DNA of 46,855 bases from an uncultured Ectothiorhodospiraceae bacterium (GCA_937141935.1 CAKZQS010000024.1:1-46855), one strand, 5' to 3'. Positions 34,154-43,146 are shown, numbered from the stretch's first letter. Translations and numbers: made by a program. Notes: a model not told the origin generated them from the sequence alone.

Positions 34154-35560
34154 ATGATGTTCGAAGCCCTGGATCTGGCGCGATTCCAGTTCGCCTTTAC
34201 CGTGGCTTTTCACATCATCTTCCCCGCCTTCTCCATTGGCCTGGCCAGCTATCTGGCCGTGCTGGAGGGGCTATGGCTGCTGCGCAAGGATCAGGTCTAC
34301 CTCGACCTGTACCGCTACTGGCTGAAGATCTTCGCCATCGTTTTCGGCATGGGCGTGGTGTCGGGGCTGGTGATGTCCTACCAGTTCGGCACCAACTGGT
34401 CGGTGTTCTCCGATCGCGCCGGGCCCGTGGTCGGGCCGCTGATGGCCTACGAGGTGCTGACGGCCTTCTTCCTCGAGGCCGGCTTCTTAGGCGTGATGCT
34501 CTTTGGCATGAACCGCGTGGGCCCGCGGCTGCATTTCGCGGCCACGCTGGCCGTGGCGGTGGGCACCTTCATCTCGGCCTTCTGGATCCTGGCGGTGAAC
34601 TCCTGGATGCAAACGCCGCAGGGCCACACCATCAATGCCGCCGGCCAGTTCGTGCCCGCGGACTGGTGGCAGATCGTGTTCACGCCCAGCTTCCCCTACC
34701 GCCTGGTGCACATGCTGCTGGCCGCCTACCTGACCACGGCGTTGGTGGTGGGCGCGGTCGGCGCCTGGCACCTGCTGCGCGACCGGGCCCGGCCTGGCGC
34801 CCGGCGGATGTTTTCGATGGCGATGTGGATGCTGACGCTGGTGGCGCCGCTGCAACTCTTCGTCGGCGACCTGCACGGCCTGAACACGCTGGAGCACCAG
34901 CCGACCAAGGTGATGGCGATGGAGGGCCACTTTCGCAGCTACGACGAGGGCGCCCCGCTCTACCTCTTTGGCCTGCCGGACCAGGAGGCCGGCGAGCTGC
35001 GCCACGCCGTGGGCATCCCCAAGCTGGGCTCGCTGATCCTGAAGCATGACCCCGACGCGCCGATGCCCGGCCTGGACAGCGTGCCGCGCGAGGACTGGCC
35101 GCCCGTGGCCATCGTGTTCTGGGCCTTTCGCATCATGGTCGGCATCGGCGTGGCCATGATCGCCGTGGGTCTGTGGTCGGCCTGGCTGCGCTGGCGCCGG
35201 CAGCTGTATCGCAGCGACGGCCTGCTGCGCGCGGCGCTGCTGATGGGGCCCATGGGCTTCGTGGCCGTCGTGGCCGGCTGGGTGGTCACCGAGGTGGGCC
35301 GCCAGCCCTATGTGGTCTACGGCCTGCTGCGCACCGCCGAGGCCGCCTCGCCCATTGATGCGCCGGCCGTGGCCGCCTCGCTGATCGCCTTTATCGTCAT
35401 CTACTTCATCGTGTTTGGCGCCGGCACCTGGTACATCCTGCGGCTGATGGCCAAACCGCCCTGCCCCGACGAGCCCGGCCTGGCCGACGATGTGCCGCAG
35501 CGGGCCGCCGGCATCGTGCCCGGCCCCGCCAGCGGCACCCCCATGGAGGAGACCCGCTGA
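34154..35560 (+). CDS. cioA: cyanide-insensitive quinol oxidase subunit I (bd-type)
   Basis: Subunit I of a cytochrome bd-type oxidase, which takes electrons from ubiquinol and reduces oxygen in the inner membrane. 468 residues. MFEALDLARFQFAFTVAFHIIFPA contains the conserved haem ligand His (residue 20) and is of the CioA form; MAMEGHFRS, GRQPYVVYGLLRT and the central helices fit. The Q-loop region is short, as in the cyanide-insensitive subfamily rather than E. coli CydA. GAGGA at 34142 serves ATG 34154 (a second ATG follows at once). TATAGT at 34078-34083 may be a -10 box. The stop abuts cioB. Confidence 0.93.
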   Translation: MMFEALDLARFQFAFTVAFHIIFPAFSIGLASYLAVLEGLWLLRKDQVYLDLYRYWLKIFAIVFGMGVVSGLVMSYQFGTNWSVFSDRAGPVVGPLMAYEVLTAFFLEAGFLGVMLFGMNRVGPRLHFAATLAVAVGTFISAFWILAVNSWMQTPQGHTINAAGQFVPADWWQIVFTPSFPYRLVHMLLAAYLTTALVVGAVGAWHLLRDRARPGARRMFSMAMWMLTLVAPLQLFVGDLHGLNTLEHQPTKVMAMEGHFRSYDEGAPLYLFGLPDQEAGELRHAVGIPKLGSLILKHDPDAPMPGLDSVPREDWPPVAIVFWAFRIMVGIGVAMIAVGLWSAWLRWRRQLYRSDGLLRAALLMGPMGFVAVVAGWVVTEVGRQPYVVYGLLRTAEAASPIDAPAVAASLIAFIVIYFIVFGAGTWYILRLMAKPPCPDEPGLADDVPQRAAGIVPGPASGTPMEETR

Positions 35561-36558
35561 TGGACCTGAGCATCGTCTGGCTGGGCCTGCTGGGCCTGGC
35601 CGTGCTGGCCTACGTGATCCTCGACGGCTTCGATCTGGGGGTGGCGCTGCTGTTCCCCTTCTACCCCGAGCGCGGCGACCGCGATGTGATGATGAACTCG
35701 GTGGCGCCGGTCTGGGATGGCAACGAGACCTGGCTGATCCTGGGCGGCGGCGGGCTGTTCGCCGCCTTCCCGCTGGCCTATGCGGTGCTGATGCCCGCGG
35801 TCTATGCGCCGCTGATTGCGATGCTGCTGGGGCTGGTCTTTCGCGGCGTGGCCTTCGAATACCGCTGGCGCAGCCAGCGCCGCCGCTGGTTCTGGGATCG
35901 CGCCTTTACCGGCGGCTCGCTGGTGGCGGCGCTGAGCCAGGGCATCATCCTTGGCGCGATCCTGCAGGGGGTCGAGGTCGACGAGCGCAGCTATGCCGGC
36001 GGCTGGTGGGACTGGCTCAGCCCCTTTTCGCTGCTCTGCGGCGTGTCGGTGGTCATCGGCTATGCGCTGCTCGGCGCCACCTGGCTGATCATGAAGACCG
36101 AGGGCCCGCTGCAACAGCGCGCCTTTGGGCTGGCCGGCTGGGCGGGGGGCGCCACGCTGGCCTGCGTTGGCGCCGTCAGCCTGGCCACCGTGTTTTTGCA
36201 GGAGAGTTATTACCACCGCTGGTTCGACATGCCGGCGGTGCTGCTCACCGCCCAGGTGCCGCTGTTGACGCTGATCACAGCGGTGGCCTTCTTCGCCAGC
36301 CTGCGGCGGCGGCGCGAACGGGCGCCCTTCTTTTTGGCGTTGGCGCTGTTCCTGCTGTCCTTCACCGGGCTGATGGTCAGCCTGTACCCCTACATCGTGC
36401 CCAACAGCATCACGATCTGGGAGGCCGCCGCGCCGCGCAGCAGCCAGCTCTTCATGCTGGTGGGCGCCGTCATCCTGCTGCCCATCATCATCGCCTACAC
36501 GGCCTATGCCTACTGGGTGTTCCGCGGCAAGATCGACCCCAACGAGGGTTATCACTGA
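35560..36558 (+). CDS. cioB: cyanide-insensitive quinol oxidase subunit II
   Basis: A 332-residue, eight- or nine-helix membrane protein with the CydB/CioB signature: LAYVILDGFDLGVALLFPF near the start and VWDGNETWLILGGGGLFAAFP. It forms the heterodimer with CioA. The ATG shares the last base of the cioA stop, so translation is coupled. The stop in turn overlaps the start of the DUF2474 peptide. Confidence 0.94.
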   Translation: MDLSIVWLGLLGLAVLAYVILDGFDLGVALLFPFYPERGDRDVMMNSVAPVWDGNETWLILGGGGLFAAFPLAYAVLMPAVYAPLIAMLLGLVFRGVAFEYRWRSQRRRWFWDRAFTGGSLVAALSQGIILGAILQGVEVDERSYAGGWWDWLSPFSLLCGVSVVIGYALLGATWLIMKTEGPLQQRAFGLAGWAGGATLACVGAVSLATVFLQESYYHRWFDMPAVLLTAQVPLLTLITAVAFFASLRRRRERAPFFLALALFLLSFTGLMVSLYPYIVPNSITIWEAAAPRSSQLFMLVGAVILLPIIIAYTAYAYWVFRGKIDPNEGYH

Positions 36559-36671
36559 TGCCCGCGCCGCGCTGGCGGCAGTGGGCCTGGTTCGTGGGGC
36601 TGTGGCTGGCCGGCGTGCTGGTGATCAGCGCGGTAGCCGGCGTACTGCGCTGGGTGCTGCAGCCGGGCTAG
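36558..36671 (+). CDS. DUF2474-like 37-residue bd-oxidase peptide
   Basis: ATG at 36558 overlaps the cioB stop (TGATG). The product has one membrane helix, WAWFVGLWLAGVLVISAVAG, after a short basic N-terminus with conserved Trp (PRWRQWAWF). This is the size, position and pattern of DUF2474 peptides that follow cioB, functional counterparts of CydX, which stabilise the oxidase. It is easily missed because of its length. Confidence 0.75.
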   Translation: MPAPRWRQWAWFVGLWLAGVLVISAVAGVLRWVLQPG

Positions 36672-36674
36672 GTG

Positions 36675-38336
36675 CTACCGGCGCCGGTCGTTGCGCCAGA
36701 TGTTCCACAGCAGCACGAAGCCGCTGCCGGCGGCCAGCAGGAACAGCAGCAGCGCCAGCGGCGGGTAGCCCCACCAGCGCTGCGGCGTGTCCACGCCCAT
36801 CACCAGGGCCGCGCCAACGATCAGCGCGGCGATGACGACGCCGGCCGTCACCCGGTTGGCGATCTTCTGCAACTGCAGCAGCAGCGCCTGCTCGTCGATG
36901 GCCTGCACGCGGATGCCCAGCTCGTTGCGGGCGAGCTGCTTGAGGATCTGGTTGATGCGGCCCGGCGCACGCCGGCCAAGCTCCTGCACGTCCAGCAGAT
37001 CCTTCAGCACGGCGCCGGGCGCCAGGCTCTGCAGCGTTCGCTGCCGCACCAGTGATTCGGCATGCTTGCGCAGCAGGGCCAGCGTGTCGAAGTCGGGCAG
37101 CAGCGCCTGCACCACCTGGTCCAGGTGCATCAGGGTCTTGCCCAGCACCGTCAGCTCGGCGGCGGGGCGCAGGCCGCGCCGCGAGCCGATACGGATCAGT
37201 TCGGTCAGCACGCGGCCCTCGCGCAGCCGCGCCTCCGGCGCGTGGCGAAAGCGGCTGACCAGGTCGGCGACCTCGGCCTCGTAGTGCTCGCGGTCGAAAT
37301 CCTCCAGCGGGTGGCAGATGCCGATGGCCAGCTCGGCCACCAGCGCGCCCTCGCCCTCGGCAATGGCCAGCAACAGCCGCAGCAGCTGCTCGCGCAGCGC
37401 CGGGTCCACGTGCACCACCATGCCCAGATCGATCAGCGCCAGGCGGTGCTCGCGCGTCAGCAGCACATTGCCCGGGTGCGGGTCGGCGTGGCAGAAGCCG
37501 TGCACCAGCACCTGGTCGAGGTAGCTGCGGTAGAAGTCGGACACCACCTCTTCCAGCGGCGTCTCCAGCTTGCGCAGGCCGGCCTGGCTGACCTTGACGC
37601 CGTCGATGCGCTGCATCGTCAACACGCGCGTGCGGCAGTAGTCCCAATGCGCCCGCGGCACCTCCAGGTGGCGGTAGTCCTCCAGCAGGCCGCGCAGCGT
37701 TTCCAGGTTCTGCGCCTCCTGCAGGTAATCCAGCTCGCGCAGCAAGGCCACGCGGCTTTGTGCCAGCAGGTCGGCAAAGGCGATGCGCCGGCCCACGTCG
37801 CTGTGGGCATCCAGCGCCTGGGCCAGCGTGTCGAAGGTGGAGAGGTCGTCCAGAATCTGCTGGCGGATGCCGGGCCGCTGCACCTTGACGGCCACCGGCG
37901 TGCCGTCGCGCAGCGTGGCGAAATGCACCTGCCCCAGCGAGGCGGCCGCCACAGGCTCGGGGTCGAACTCGGCATAGATCGACTTCAGCGGCACGCCGAA
38001 CTCGGCTTCGACAACCTGCTCGATCTCGGCATAAGGGACCGGCGGCACCTTGTCCTGCAGGTCCGCCAGCGATTCCATCCAGGCCTGCGGCAGCAGATCC
38101 GGGCGCCCGGACAGCATCTGCCCGAACTTGACGAAGGTCGGCCCCAGCGCGCAGAGCGCGGCGGCCAGGTCACCTTCGTCCTCGGGGCCGGGGGCCTCGC
38201 CGCCCGCCTCGGCTTGCATCTGCTCTTCGACCAGGGCCTGCTCCAGCCCGGCCTGCTTCAGCAGGCGGCTGTCACCGAAGCGCCAGAGCAGGCGCACGAT
38301 GTCGTGGTAGCGGCGGGCGTCGTGCAAAACGGTCAT
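36675..38336 (-). CDS. UbiB/ADCK-family atypical kinase
   Basis: A 553-residue ABC1/UbiB family protein: the KxGQ motif in FVKFGQMLSGRPDLLP (70-85), the Ala-rich nucleotide loop AAASLGQVH, VKVQRPGI with the ATP-site Lys, HADPHPGN catalytic loop and LIDLGMV metal site. Two C-terminal membrane helices follow (VIAALIVGAALVMGV, ALLLFLLAAGSGFVLLW). UbiB supports ubiquinone synthesis, matching the neighbouring quinol oxidase. It is not beside ubiE/ubiJ as the canonical gene is, so it may be a second family member (AarF type). It converges with the cio operon, with only 3 bases between. Confidence 0.85.
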   Translation of the reverse strand: MTVLHDARRYHDIVRLLWRFGDSRLLKQAGLEQALVEEQMQAEAGGEAPGPEDEGDLAAALCALGPTFVKFGQMLSGRPDLLPQAWMESLADLQDKVPPVPYAEIEQVVEAEFGVPLKSIYAEFDPEPVAAASLGQVHFATLRDGTPVAVKVQRPGIRQQILDDLSTFDTLAQALDAHSDVGRRIAFADLLAQSRVALLRELDYLQEAQNLETLRGLLEDYRHLEVPRAHWDYCRTRVLTMQRIDGVKVSQAGLRKLETPLEEVVSDFYRSYLDQVLVHGFCHADPHPGNVLLTREHRLALIDLGMVVHVDPALREQLLRLLLAIAEGEGALVAELAIGICHPLEDFDREHYEAEVADLVSRFRHAPEARLREGRVLTELIRIGSRRGLRPAAELTVLGKTLMHLDQVVQALLPDFDTLALLRKHAESLVRQRTLQSLAPGAVLKDLLDVQELGRRAPGRINQILKQLARNELGIRVQAIDEQALLLQLQKIANRVTAGVVIAALIVGAALVMGVDTPQRWWGYPPLALLLFLLAAGSGFVLLWNIWRNDRRR

Positions 38337-38479
38337 CGAGGGGCGGCGCTGCGTATTCCGGCACAAGGTTTAGCAAAGCCGCGGCGCGCTGCCCGCTTTT
38401 TGTGACCTCAAGCACGCTGGCGGGCCCGGGCGGCGCGGCGCCGTCTAGGCTCTAGGCCTCCCCCATTCCCGGAGGCCCC

Positions 38480-38638
38480 ATGGACCTCATCCGCATCATC
38501 CTGTCGATCCTGCTGCCGCCGCTGGGCGTGTTTTTGCAGGTCGGTATCGGCAAGCATTTCTGGATCAACATCCTGCTGACAATCCTGGGTTACATCCCCG
38601 GCATCGTGCACGCCGTCTGGATCATCGCCCGGCGCTAG
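38480..38638 (+). CDS. Pmp3/YqaE family membrane peptide
   Basis: A 52-residue protein with two membrane helices, MDLIRIILSILLPPLGVFLQ and INILLTILGYIPGIVHAVW, the exact pattern of the Pmp3/YqaE/stress-response family (PPLGVF...L..LG.IPG..HA). GGAGG at 38471 precedes ATG 38480. Such peptides affect membrane potential and are often stress-induced; the role in bacteria is not well known. The gene stands alone. Confidence 0.9.
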   Translation: MDLIRIILSILLPPLGVFLQVGIGKHFWINILLTILGYIPGIVHAVWIIARR

Positions 38639-38665
38639 CGCAACCGGGCAGGCCGGGCCGCGGAG

Positions 38666-39028
38666 CTAGTCGCGGGCGAACCGCGCCAGCGTACGCGCCA
38701 GCTCGGCGCCGGCCACCGGTTTGACCAAGTGAGCGTCAAAGCCCGCCGCCGCCGTCTCGGCACGGTCGTCATCGCCACCGCGCCCGGTCAGCGCCACCAG
38801 CGGCAGCTCGGCCCAGGCCGCCTGCGCCCGCAGCCGCCGCGCCAGCTCGGCGCCATCGATATCCGGCAAGCCCAGGTCGCAAAGCACCACATCGGCGCCC
38901 TGCGCCTCCAGGCAACGCAGCGCCTCGGCGCCGGTGCCCGCGGTGCTCACGCGATACCCCTGCGCTTCCAACAGCAGCGACAACATGCCGGTGATATCGG
39001 CATTGTCGTCCACCAGCAGTACGTGCAC
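38666..39028 (-). CDS. single-domain response regulator
   Basis: A 120-residue receiver domain with no output domain: DDN (7-9), phospho-acceptor Asp51 in VVLCDLGLPDIDG, Thr81 in VALTGRG and Lys103 in HLVKPV. The GTG at 39028 was chosen because an excellent AGGAGGAGGGG precedes it and the protein then begins HVLLVDDN as usual. It is divergent from the GAF-histidine kinase gene (155 bases apart), its probable partner. Confidence 0.88.
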   Translation of the reverse strand: MHVLLVDDNADITGMLSLLLEAQGYRVSTAGTGAEALRCLEAQGADVVLCDLGLPDIDGAELARRLRAQAAWAELPLVALTGRGGDDDRAETAAAGFDAHLVKPVAGAELARTLARFARD

Positions 39029-39182
39029 GTCGCCCCTCCTCCTTAGTAGACGCTCGACTGTGCGCGGCATCCGGGCCGCTGGCAAGCCGCGCTGGCCGCA
39101 GCGCCCTGCGGCGCTGCATACTGCGCTCCCTGTTCCCTTGGTGCTCGACCGCTGCCTCCCGCATGCGCCCAGGCACCCCGCG

Positions 39183-40415
39183 ATGAAAGCCGAACTGCCC
39201 CCGAACGAAGACGCCCGCCTGGCGGCGCTGGACGAGTACGACATCCTGGATACGCCCACGGAGGCGGAATTCGATGCCGTAACGGAGCTGGCCTCCCGCC
39301 TGTGCGAGACGCCGATTTCGGTGGTGAACCTCATCGCGCGCGGGCGCCAGTGGTTCAAGTCGGAGGTGGGCCTGGGGGTGCGCGAAACCCCCTTGGAGAC
39401 CTCGATCTGCGCGCACGCCATCCTGGAAGAGGAGTTCCTGATGGTGCCGGACACGCGCGTGGACCGGCGCTTCGCCGATAACGAGCTCGTCACCGGGGAG
39501 CCCTTCCTGCGCTTCTACGCCGGCGCCTTGCTGCGCTCCCCGGAGGGCTTTCCGCTTGGCACCCTGTGCGTGCTGGATACCAAGCCGCGCCAGCTCGACG
39601 CGCAGCAGGTCGCGGCGCTGCGGACGCTGGGCCAGCACGTGATGACCATGCTGAACCTGCGCCGCTCCAATCGGGAGCTGCAGGCCACCGGCGAGAGGCT
39701 GCAGTCCGTGCTGGCGGGGCGCCAGCGACTGGTGGCCAGCATCGCGCATGATTTGCGCACGCCCCTGAGCGTGATCCAGTTGGGCGCCACCACGCTGGCC
39801 AGCGCACCGCTGTCCAAAGACAGCCGGCGTACGCTCTCCACCCGCCTGCGGCAGGCCAGCGAGTCGATGAACGACCTGGTGCAGGACCTGCTCGACCATG
39901 AAAGCCAGGAGGGCGGCGCGCTGTCGGTTGAGCGCAAGCCCATGGCGGTGGGCACGGCCATTACCGATGTCATCGAGCTGATGCACCCGCTGGCCGAACA
40001 GGCCCAGGTGCGGCTGAACTACTCGGCGCAGGGCCCGGTGTGGGTCGACGCGGACGGCCGCCGGCTGCATCAGGTGCTGACCAACCTTGTGGGCAACGCG
40101 CTGAAGTTCACGCCGCCTGGCGGTGAGGTCCGGCTGGAATTGCGGCCGCTGCCGGGCGCGGTGGAAATTGCGGTCAGCGACACCGGCCCCGGCATTCCCC
40201 GCGAAGAGCACGAGAGCATCTTTGACCCCTATGTGCGCGCGGACCGGGGCGACAGCTACGGGGCTGGCCTGGGCCTGGCGATCGTGCGCCGCATCATCGA
40301 GGCACACGAGGGCGAGGTCGGCGTGCACAGCGAACTGGGCCACGGCAGCCGCTTCTACGCACGGCTGCCCACCTGCGCGCCGCCACACGCGCAGGCGGAA
40401 CCCGCCGCCACCTAG
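39183..40415 (+). CDS. soluble GAF-domain histidine kinase
   Basis: A 410-residue kinase without membrane segments. A GAF domain fills about 20-155 (ILDTPTEAEFDAVTELASRL, SVVNLIARGRQWFKS, FYAGALLRSPEGFPLGTLCV), a type common in cytosolic phytochrome-like sensors. Then the H-box VASIAHDLRTPLS with His189, N-box LVGNALKF, and G-boxes SDTGPGIP and GAGLGLAIVRR. It probably phosphorylates the single-domain regulator encoded divergently. The signal is unknown. The ATG at 39183 gives the normal GAF start; weak ribosome binding site. Confidence 0.9.
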   Translation: MKAELPPNEDARLAALDEYDILDTPTEAEFDAVTELASRLCETPISVVNLIARGRQWFKSEVGLGVRETPLETSICAHAILEEEFLMVPDTRVDRRFADNELVTGEPFLRFYAGALLRSPEGFPLGTLCVLDTKPRQLDAQQVAALRTLGQHVMTMLNLRRSNRELQATGERLQSVLAGRQRLVASIAHDLRTPLSVIQLGATTLASAPLSKDSRRTLSTRLRQASESMNDLVQDLLDHESQEGGALSVERKPMAVGTAITDVIELMHPLAEQAQVRLNYSAQGPVWVDADGRRLHQVLTNLVGNALKFTPPGGEVRLELRPLPGAVEIAVSDTGPGIPREEHESIFDPYVRADRGDSYGAGLGLAIVRRIIEAHEGEVGVHSELGHGSRFYARLPTCAPPHAQAEPAAT

Positions 40416-40419
40416 CGCC

Positions 40420-42522
40420 CTAGCGCACGCGCTGCGACCAGCTGCGCTCCCACATCTGCAGATAGGCCTCGGCCGAGCGGAACAGCGGGTCGATGATTTC
40501 GGCGCTGTTCTCTTCCAGGCGGATCGCCTCGAACCACTCCGGCCACAGGCCGTAGTGCGCCACGCCTTCGGCGTTGTAGTCGAAGACCCGCTCGCCGGTC
40601 TGCTGGCGATCAAAGCGCACGCCGCCGTCGATCGACGCGAAGGGATACGCCACCTCCGGCGAGCCCTCGTCCGGCTTGCCCGGGCCCGAGGCGCCATTGA
40701 CGTCCGAGGACATCGGCACACCGAAATAGAACTCGGGGCTGGCCAGCGCGCGCAGCTTGCGCACCTCGGGGCCAAAGTCCTCGGCATCCGGCTTCACCGG
40801 CGCCGCCAGGCCGCCCATCGCGTAGATTCGCCGCAGCATCGCATCCGAATAGGTGCCACCGGCGTGGAAGTGCCCGGCGTAAACGGGGTAGCCGCGGGCC
40901 TCGGTCAGATCCAGCACCTGGTTGCGGGCGCGGATGCCGATGTGGTCGGTTTCGATGATGATGCCGTAGTCCATCAGCCGCTCGACCACGTACACGCCCA
41001 GCGGCGTCAGCGCCTTGCTGTTGCAGTGCGGGCCGGGGCCGTAGGTGGGCACCGCCGCGAACTGGGCCTCATTGAGCGCCGTGGCCATGGCCGAATCGCC
41101 CTCGAAATGCATGCCCACCGACTGCATGTTCGCGCCCAGGCCCTCTTCCGGGCAGTCCTCCACGTCGTAATAGCGGCCGGTATCGAGCTTGTTGAACAGG
41201 TTCAGCACCAGCTCCGAGGGGCCGAACAGGCCACCGCCGGCGAAGGCGTTGTCGTACCAGTGGTTGATGAAGGCCGCGCGCACGCCCAGCTCGTCAAAGC
41301 GGCGTAGCTGGGCATCGATGTCATCCAGCGTGCAGGTGGGTGCCTCCAGAAACTCGCCGCAGTTGAAGAGCTTCTCGGCCTCGATGGCCATCACCACGGC
41401 CAGCTTGCCCTGCTCGATGACCTCGCGGGCATCCGCCGGCGTGTCGACAATGCGAAAGTAGCCCTGCCCCGGGCCGCCGGCCTGGGCATCGATGTAGTCC
41501 TGCATGTGCTGCATGCGCCGGATCTGCGCCTCGACGCCGTCCATCTCGTCGCAGTCGGTGCCCTGCACCACCGTCAGCCGGCAGATCGTCTCGTTGCCCA
41601 GCGCGTGCGTGACCAGCAGCCGCAGGCCGCCCATCCAGGCCCGCTCGATCCAGCGGTAATAACTCTGGCTGTGCGTGTAGGTGCCGCGCTCGGGCCAATC
41701 GACAAAGTCGGGCCAGCCGCGGGTTTCATGCGTGCCCACCGGGGTGCCGTCGCGCAGCATGTTGCCCAGCGTGTCCAGGCTGCCCTGCGGGCCGTGCTTG
41801 TCGGCGCAGTCCTCCAGCGCGTGGTCCACGCCATAGGGGTGGAAGGTGTCGCCATAGCTGCTGGAGGTCGTGGCGATGTGCGAGTGGCCGTCGGCCACGC
41901 CATAGACCGTGCCGTCCGGGTTGCTGCCGCGAAAGCTCGTGCCGGCGAGGTTCAGGCCGGCCTCGGGGAATTCGGCGCAGCCGCTGCTGGGCACGAAGCG
42001 GAAGCGATCCCCCGTGCCCTCGGCCAGCGCCAGGCTGCCGTCTTCCGCCTGCACCAGGCCGCGCCCGTCGGCCCGCGCCGCCACGGTGAAGCCCTCGCCT
42101 GGCGTGAACTCCACGACCCACTCGGCGGCCTGGCTGCGCGTGGCGCTGGCGGCCACGCTGCTGGCCCCCGTCAGCCCGCGGCTGACCGCCATGACCTCGC
42201 CATCGGCATCAAAAAAGAGGTACTCGCCCAGCGTCGTCGGCCGCAGCACAAAGGGCGTGGCCTGCGCCGCCTCCGCGGCGTCGCCGGTATAACCCGCATC
42301 CGTCTTGCGCACCAGGCCCGCGTCGTCGAAGCGGCCGAAGGCCAAACAGCGGTTCGCCAATGCATAGCGGCTGTCCAGCTCGCTCGCGGCACGGCTCCCC
42401 GTGCCCGCCTCGCCCTCGCGCCCGCCACCACAGGCCGCAAGCCCCAGCACAGCGCCCAGCAAAACCACGGCCCAAGCCGGCCGAACCGCGCCCACCGGCG
42501 CAGCAGTATTCCAATAACCCAC
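40420..42522 (-). CDS. large lipoprotein hydrolase, M19/amidohydrolase-like
   Basis: A 700-residue lipoprotein (LGAVLGLAAC, lipidated Cys31). Residues about 45-190 form a beta-rich N-terminal domain (PFVLRPTTLGEYLFFDADG, WVVEFTPGEGFTVAA). The catalytic part begins with GVADGHSHIAT, a metal-binding D-x-H-x-H type motif, continues with VVMAIEAEKLFNCG, IETDHIG and VYAGHFHAGG, and ends EGVAHYGLWPEWFEA, a text seen in exported proteins annotated as membrane-dipeptidase/amidohydrolase relatives. The substrate is unknown. Start GTG 42522 has GGAG 6 bases upstream. Convergent with the GAF kinase, 4 bases apart. Several Cys suggest disulfides outside the cytoplasm. Confidence 0.75.
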   Translation of the reverse strand: MGYWNTAAPVGAVRPAWAVVLLGAVLGLAACGGGREGEAGTGSRAASELDSRYALANRCLAFGRFDDAGLVRKTDAGYTGDAAEAAQATPFVLRPTTLGEYLFFDADGEVMAVSRGLTGASSVAASATRSQAAEWVVEFTPGEGFTVAARADGRGLVQAEDGSLALAEGTGDRFRFVPSSGCAEFPEAGLNLAGTSFRGSNPDGTVYGVADGHSHIATTSSSYGDTFHPYGVDHALEDCADKHGPQGSLDTLGNMLRDGTPVGTHETRGWPDFVDWPERGTYTHSQSYYRWIERAWMGGLRLLVTHALGNETICRLTVVQGTDCDEMDGVEAQIRRMQHMQDYIDAQAGGPGQGYFRIVDTPADAREVIEQGKLAVVMAIEAEKLFNCGEFLEAPTCTLDDIDAQLRRFDELGVRAAFINHWYDNAFAGGGLFGPSELVLNLFNKLDTGRYYDVEDCPEEGLGANMQSVGMHFEGDSAMATALNEAQFAAVPTYGPGPHCNSKALTPLGVYVVERLMDYGIIIETDHIGIRARNQVLDLTEARGYPVYAGHFHAGGTYSDAMLRRIYAMGGLAAPVKPDAEDFGPEVRKLRALASPEFYFGVPMSSDVNGASGPGKPDEGSPEVAYPFASIDGGVRFDRQQTGERVFDYNAEGVAHYGLWPEWFEAIRLEENSAEIIDPLFRSAEAYLQMWERSWSQRVR

Positions 42523-42697
42523 GGTGTCTCCTCAAGCTCGATTGGCGGGCGCGAAGCGCCGCGCATGGCGAGGCCAGTGTACGCAGCCCCAGCGGCCAGC
42601 GAAGTAGCAAATCCGTCGCTTGCGCTCCGCGTCAAACCATGCATCCCACGTTCCACCGCCAACGGCGAAGCGAGCCCGGTGTCGAGTGGCAGACACG

Positions 42698-42724
42698 AAA
42701 AAGCCTGCGCAAAGGCCGGCTTTT
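42698..42724 (-). terminator. terminator-like hairpin in array, unit 1
   Basis: An imperfect stem (minus strand AAGCCGGC ... GCAGGCTT, one mismatch) followed by TTTTCG; eroded copy of the others. Confidence 0.5.
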
Positions 42725-42736
42725 CCTACGAGCTTT

Positions 42737-42758
42737 TGGCTCCCGAGGACGTGCTCGA
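42737..42758 (-). repeat. tRNA-Asn 3'-end copy 1
   Basis: 22 bases equal to the T-loop half, T-stem, acceptor strand and CCA of tRNA-Asn (43371-43392), with one change. Confidence 0.85.
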
Positions 42759-42838
42759 CAATCCGGCAGGAGGCCGGATTGGACGCGTAGGCGCAGCCGG
42801 AGCGCCCCGAAGGGGTGAGGTCCAGAATGGCCCGAATC
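42759..42838 (+). repeat. four-hairpin element, tRNA-Asn array (1)
   Basis: First stem CAATCCGGC/GCCGGATTG (42759-42781), a second stem-loop region around GGCGCAGCCGGAGCGCC, third CCCC-GAA-GGGG (42805-42815), last GGTCC...GGCCC. Directly follows tRNA-end copy 1 and is followed by a second element. Confidence 0.75.
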
Positions 42839-42920
42839 ACGAATCGGCAGGACAGCCGATTCGGACACGGAGGCGAAGCCGCAGTGCCCCGAATGGGTGA
42901 GGGCCAGGATGGCCCGAATC
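42839..42920 (+). repeat. four-hairpin element, tRNA-Asn array (2)
   Basis: First stem CGAATCGGC/GCCGATTCG (42840-42863), middle stems GGCGAAGCC and CCCCGAATGGG-like, last GGGCC-AGGAT-GGCCC. In tandem with the previous element, explaining the longer unit. Confidence 0.75.
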
Positions 42921-42966
42921 CACCGCCGAAGGCGGTGAGAGCCCGGTACCGAAAGGCGGAAACGAA

Positions 42967-42990
42967 AAAGCCGGCACAAAGGCCGGCTTT
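42967..42990 (-). terminator. terminator in array, unit 2
   Basis: Minus strand AAAGCCGGC, loop, GCCGGCTTT then TTCG; lies just after tRNA-end copy 2 in the reading direction. Confidence 0.75.
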
Positions 42991-43003
42991 CTCTATGAGC
43001 TTT

Positions 43004-43025
43004 TGGCTCCCGAGGACGGGCTCGA
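43004..43025 (-). repeat. tRNA-Asn 3'-end copy 2
   Basis: 22 bases identical to tRNA-Asn 43371-43392, including the encoded CCA. Confidence 0.9.
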
Positions 43026-43102
43026 CAATCCGGCACGAAGCCGGATTGCACGGTCCGGCGCAGCCGGGCCGCCCGAAGGGCGAGGGGCAGGAGCCCCGAG
43101 TG
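43026..43102 (+). repeat. four-hairpin element, tRNA-Asn array (3)
   Basis: First stem CAATCCGGC/GCCGGATTG (43026-43048), then GTCCGGCGCAGCCGGGCC, GCCC-GAA-GGGC and GGGGC-AGGA-GCCCC. It is followed by ACCGCCGA, as the T-arm of tRNA-Asn would be. Confidence 0.75.
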
Positions 43103-43146
43103 AACCGCCGAAGGCGGTGAGAGCCCGGTATCGAATGGCAGAAACG

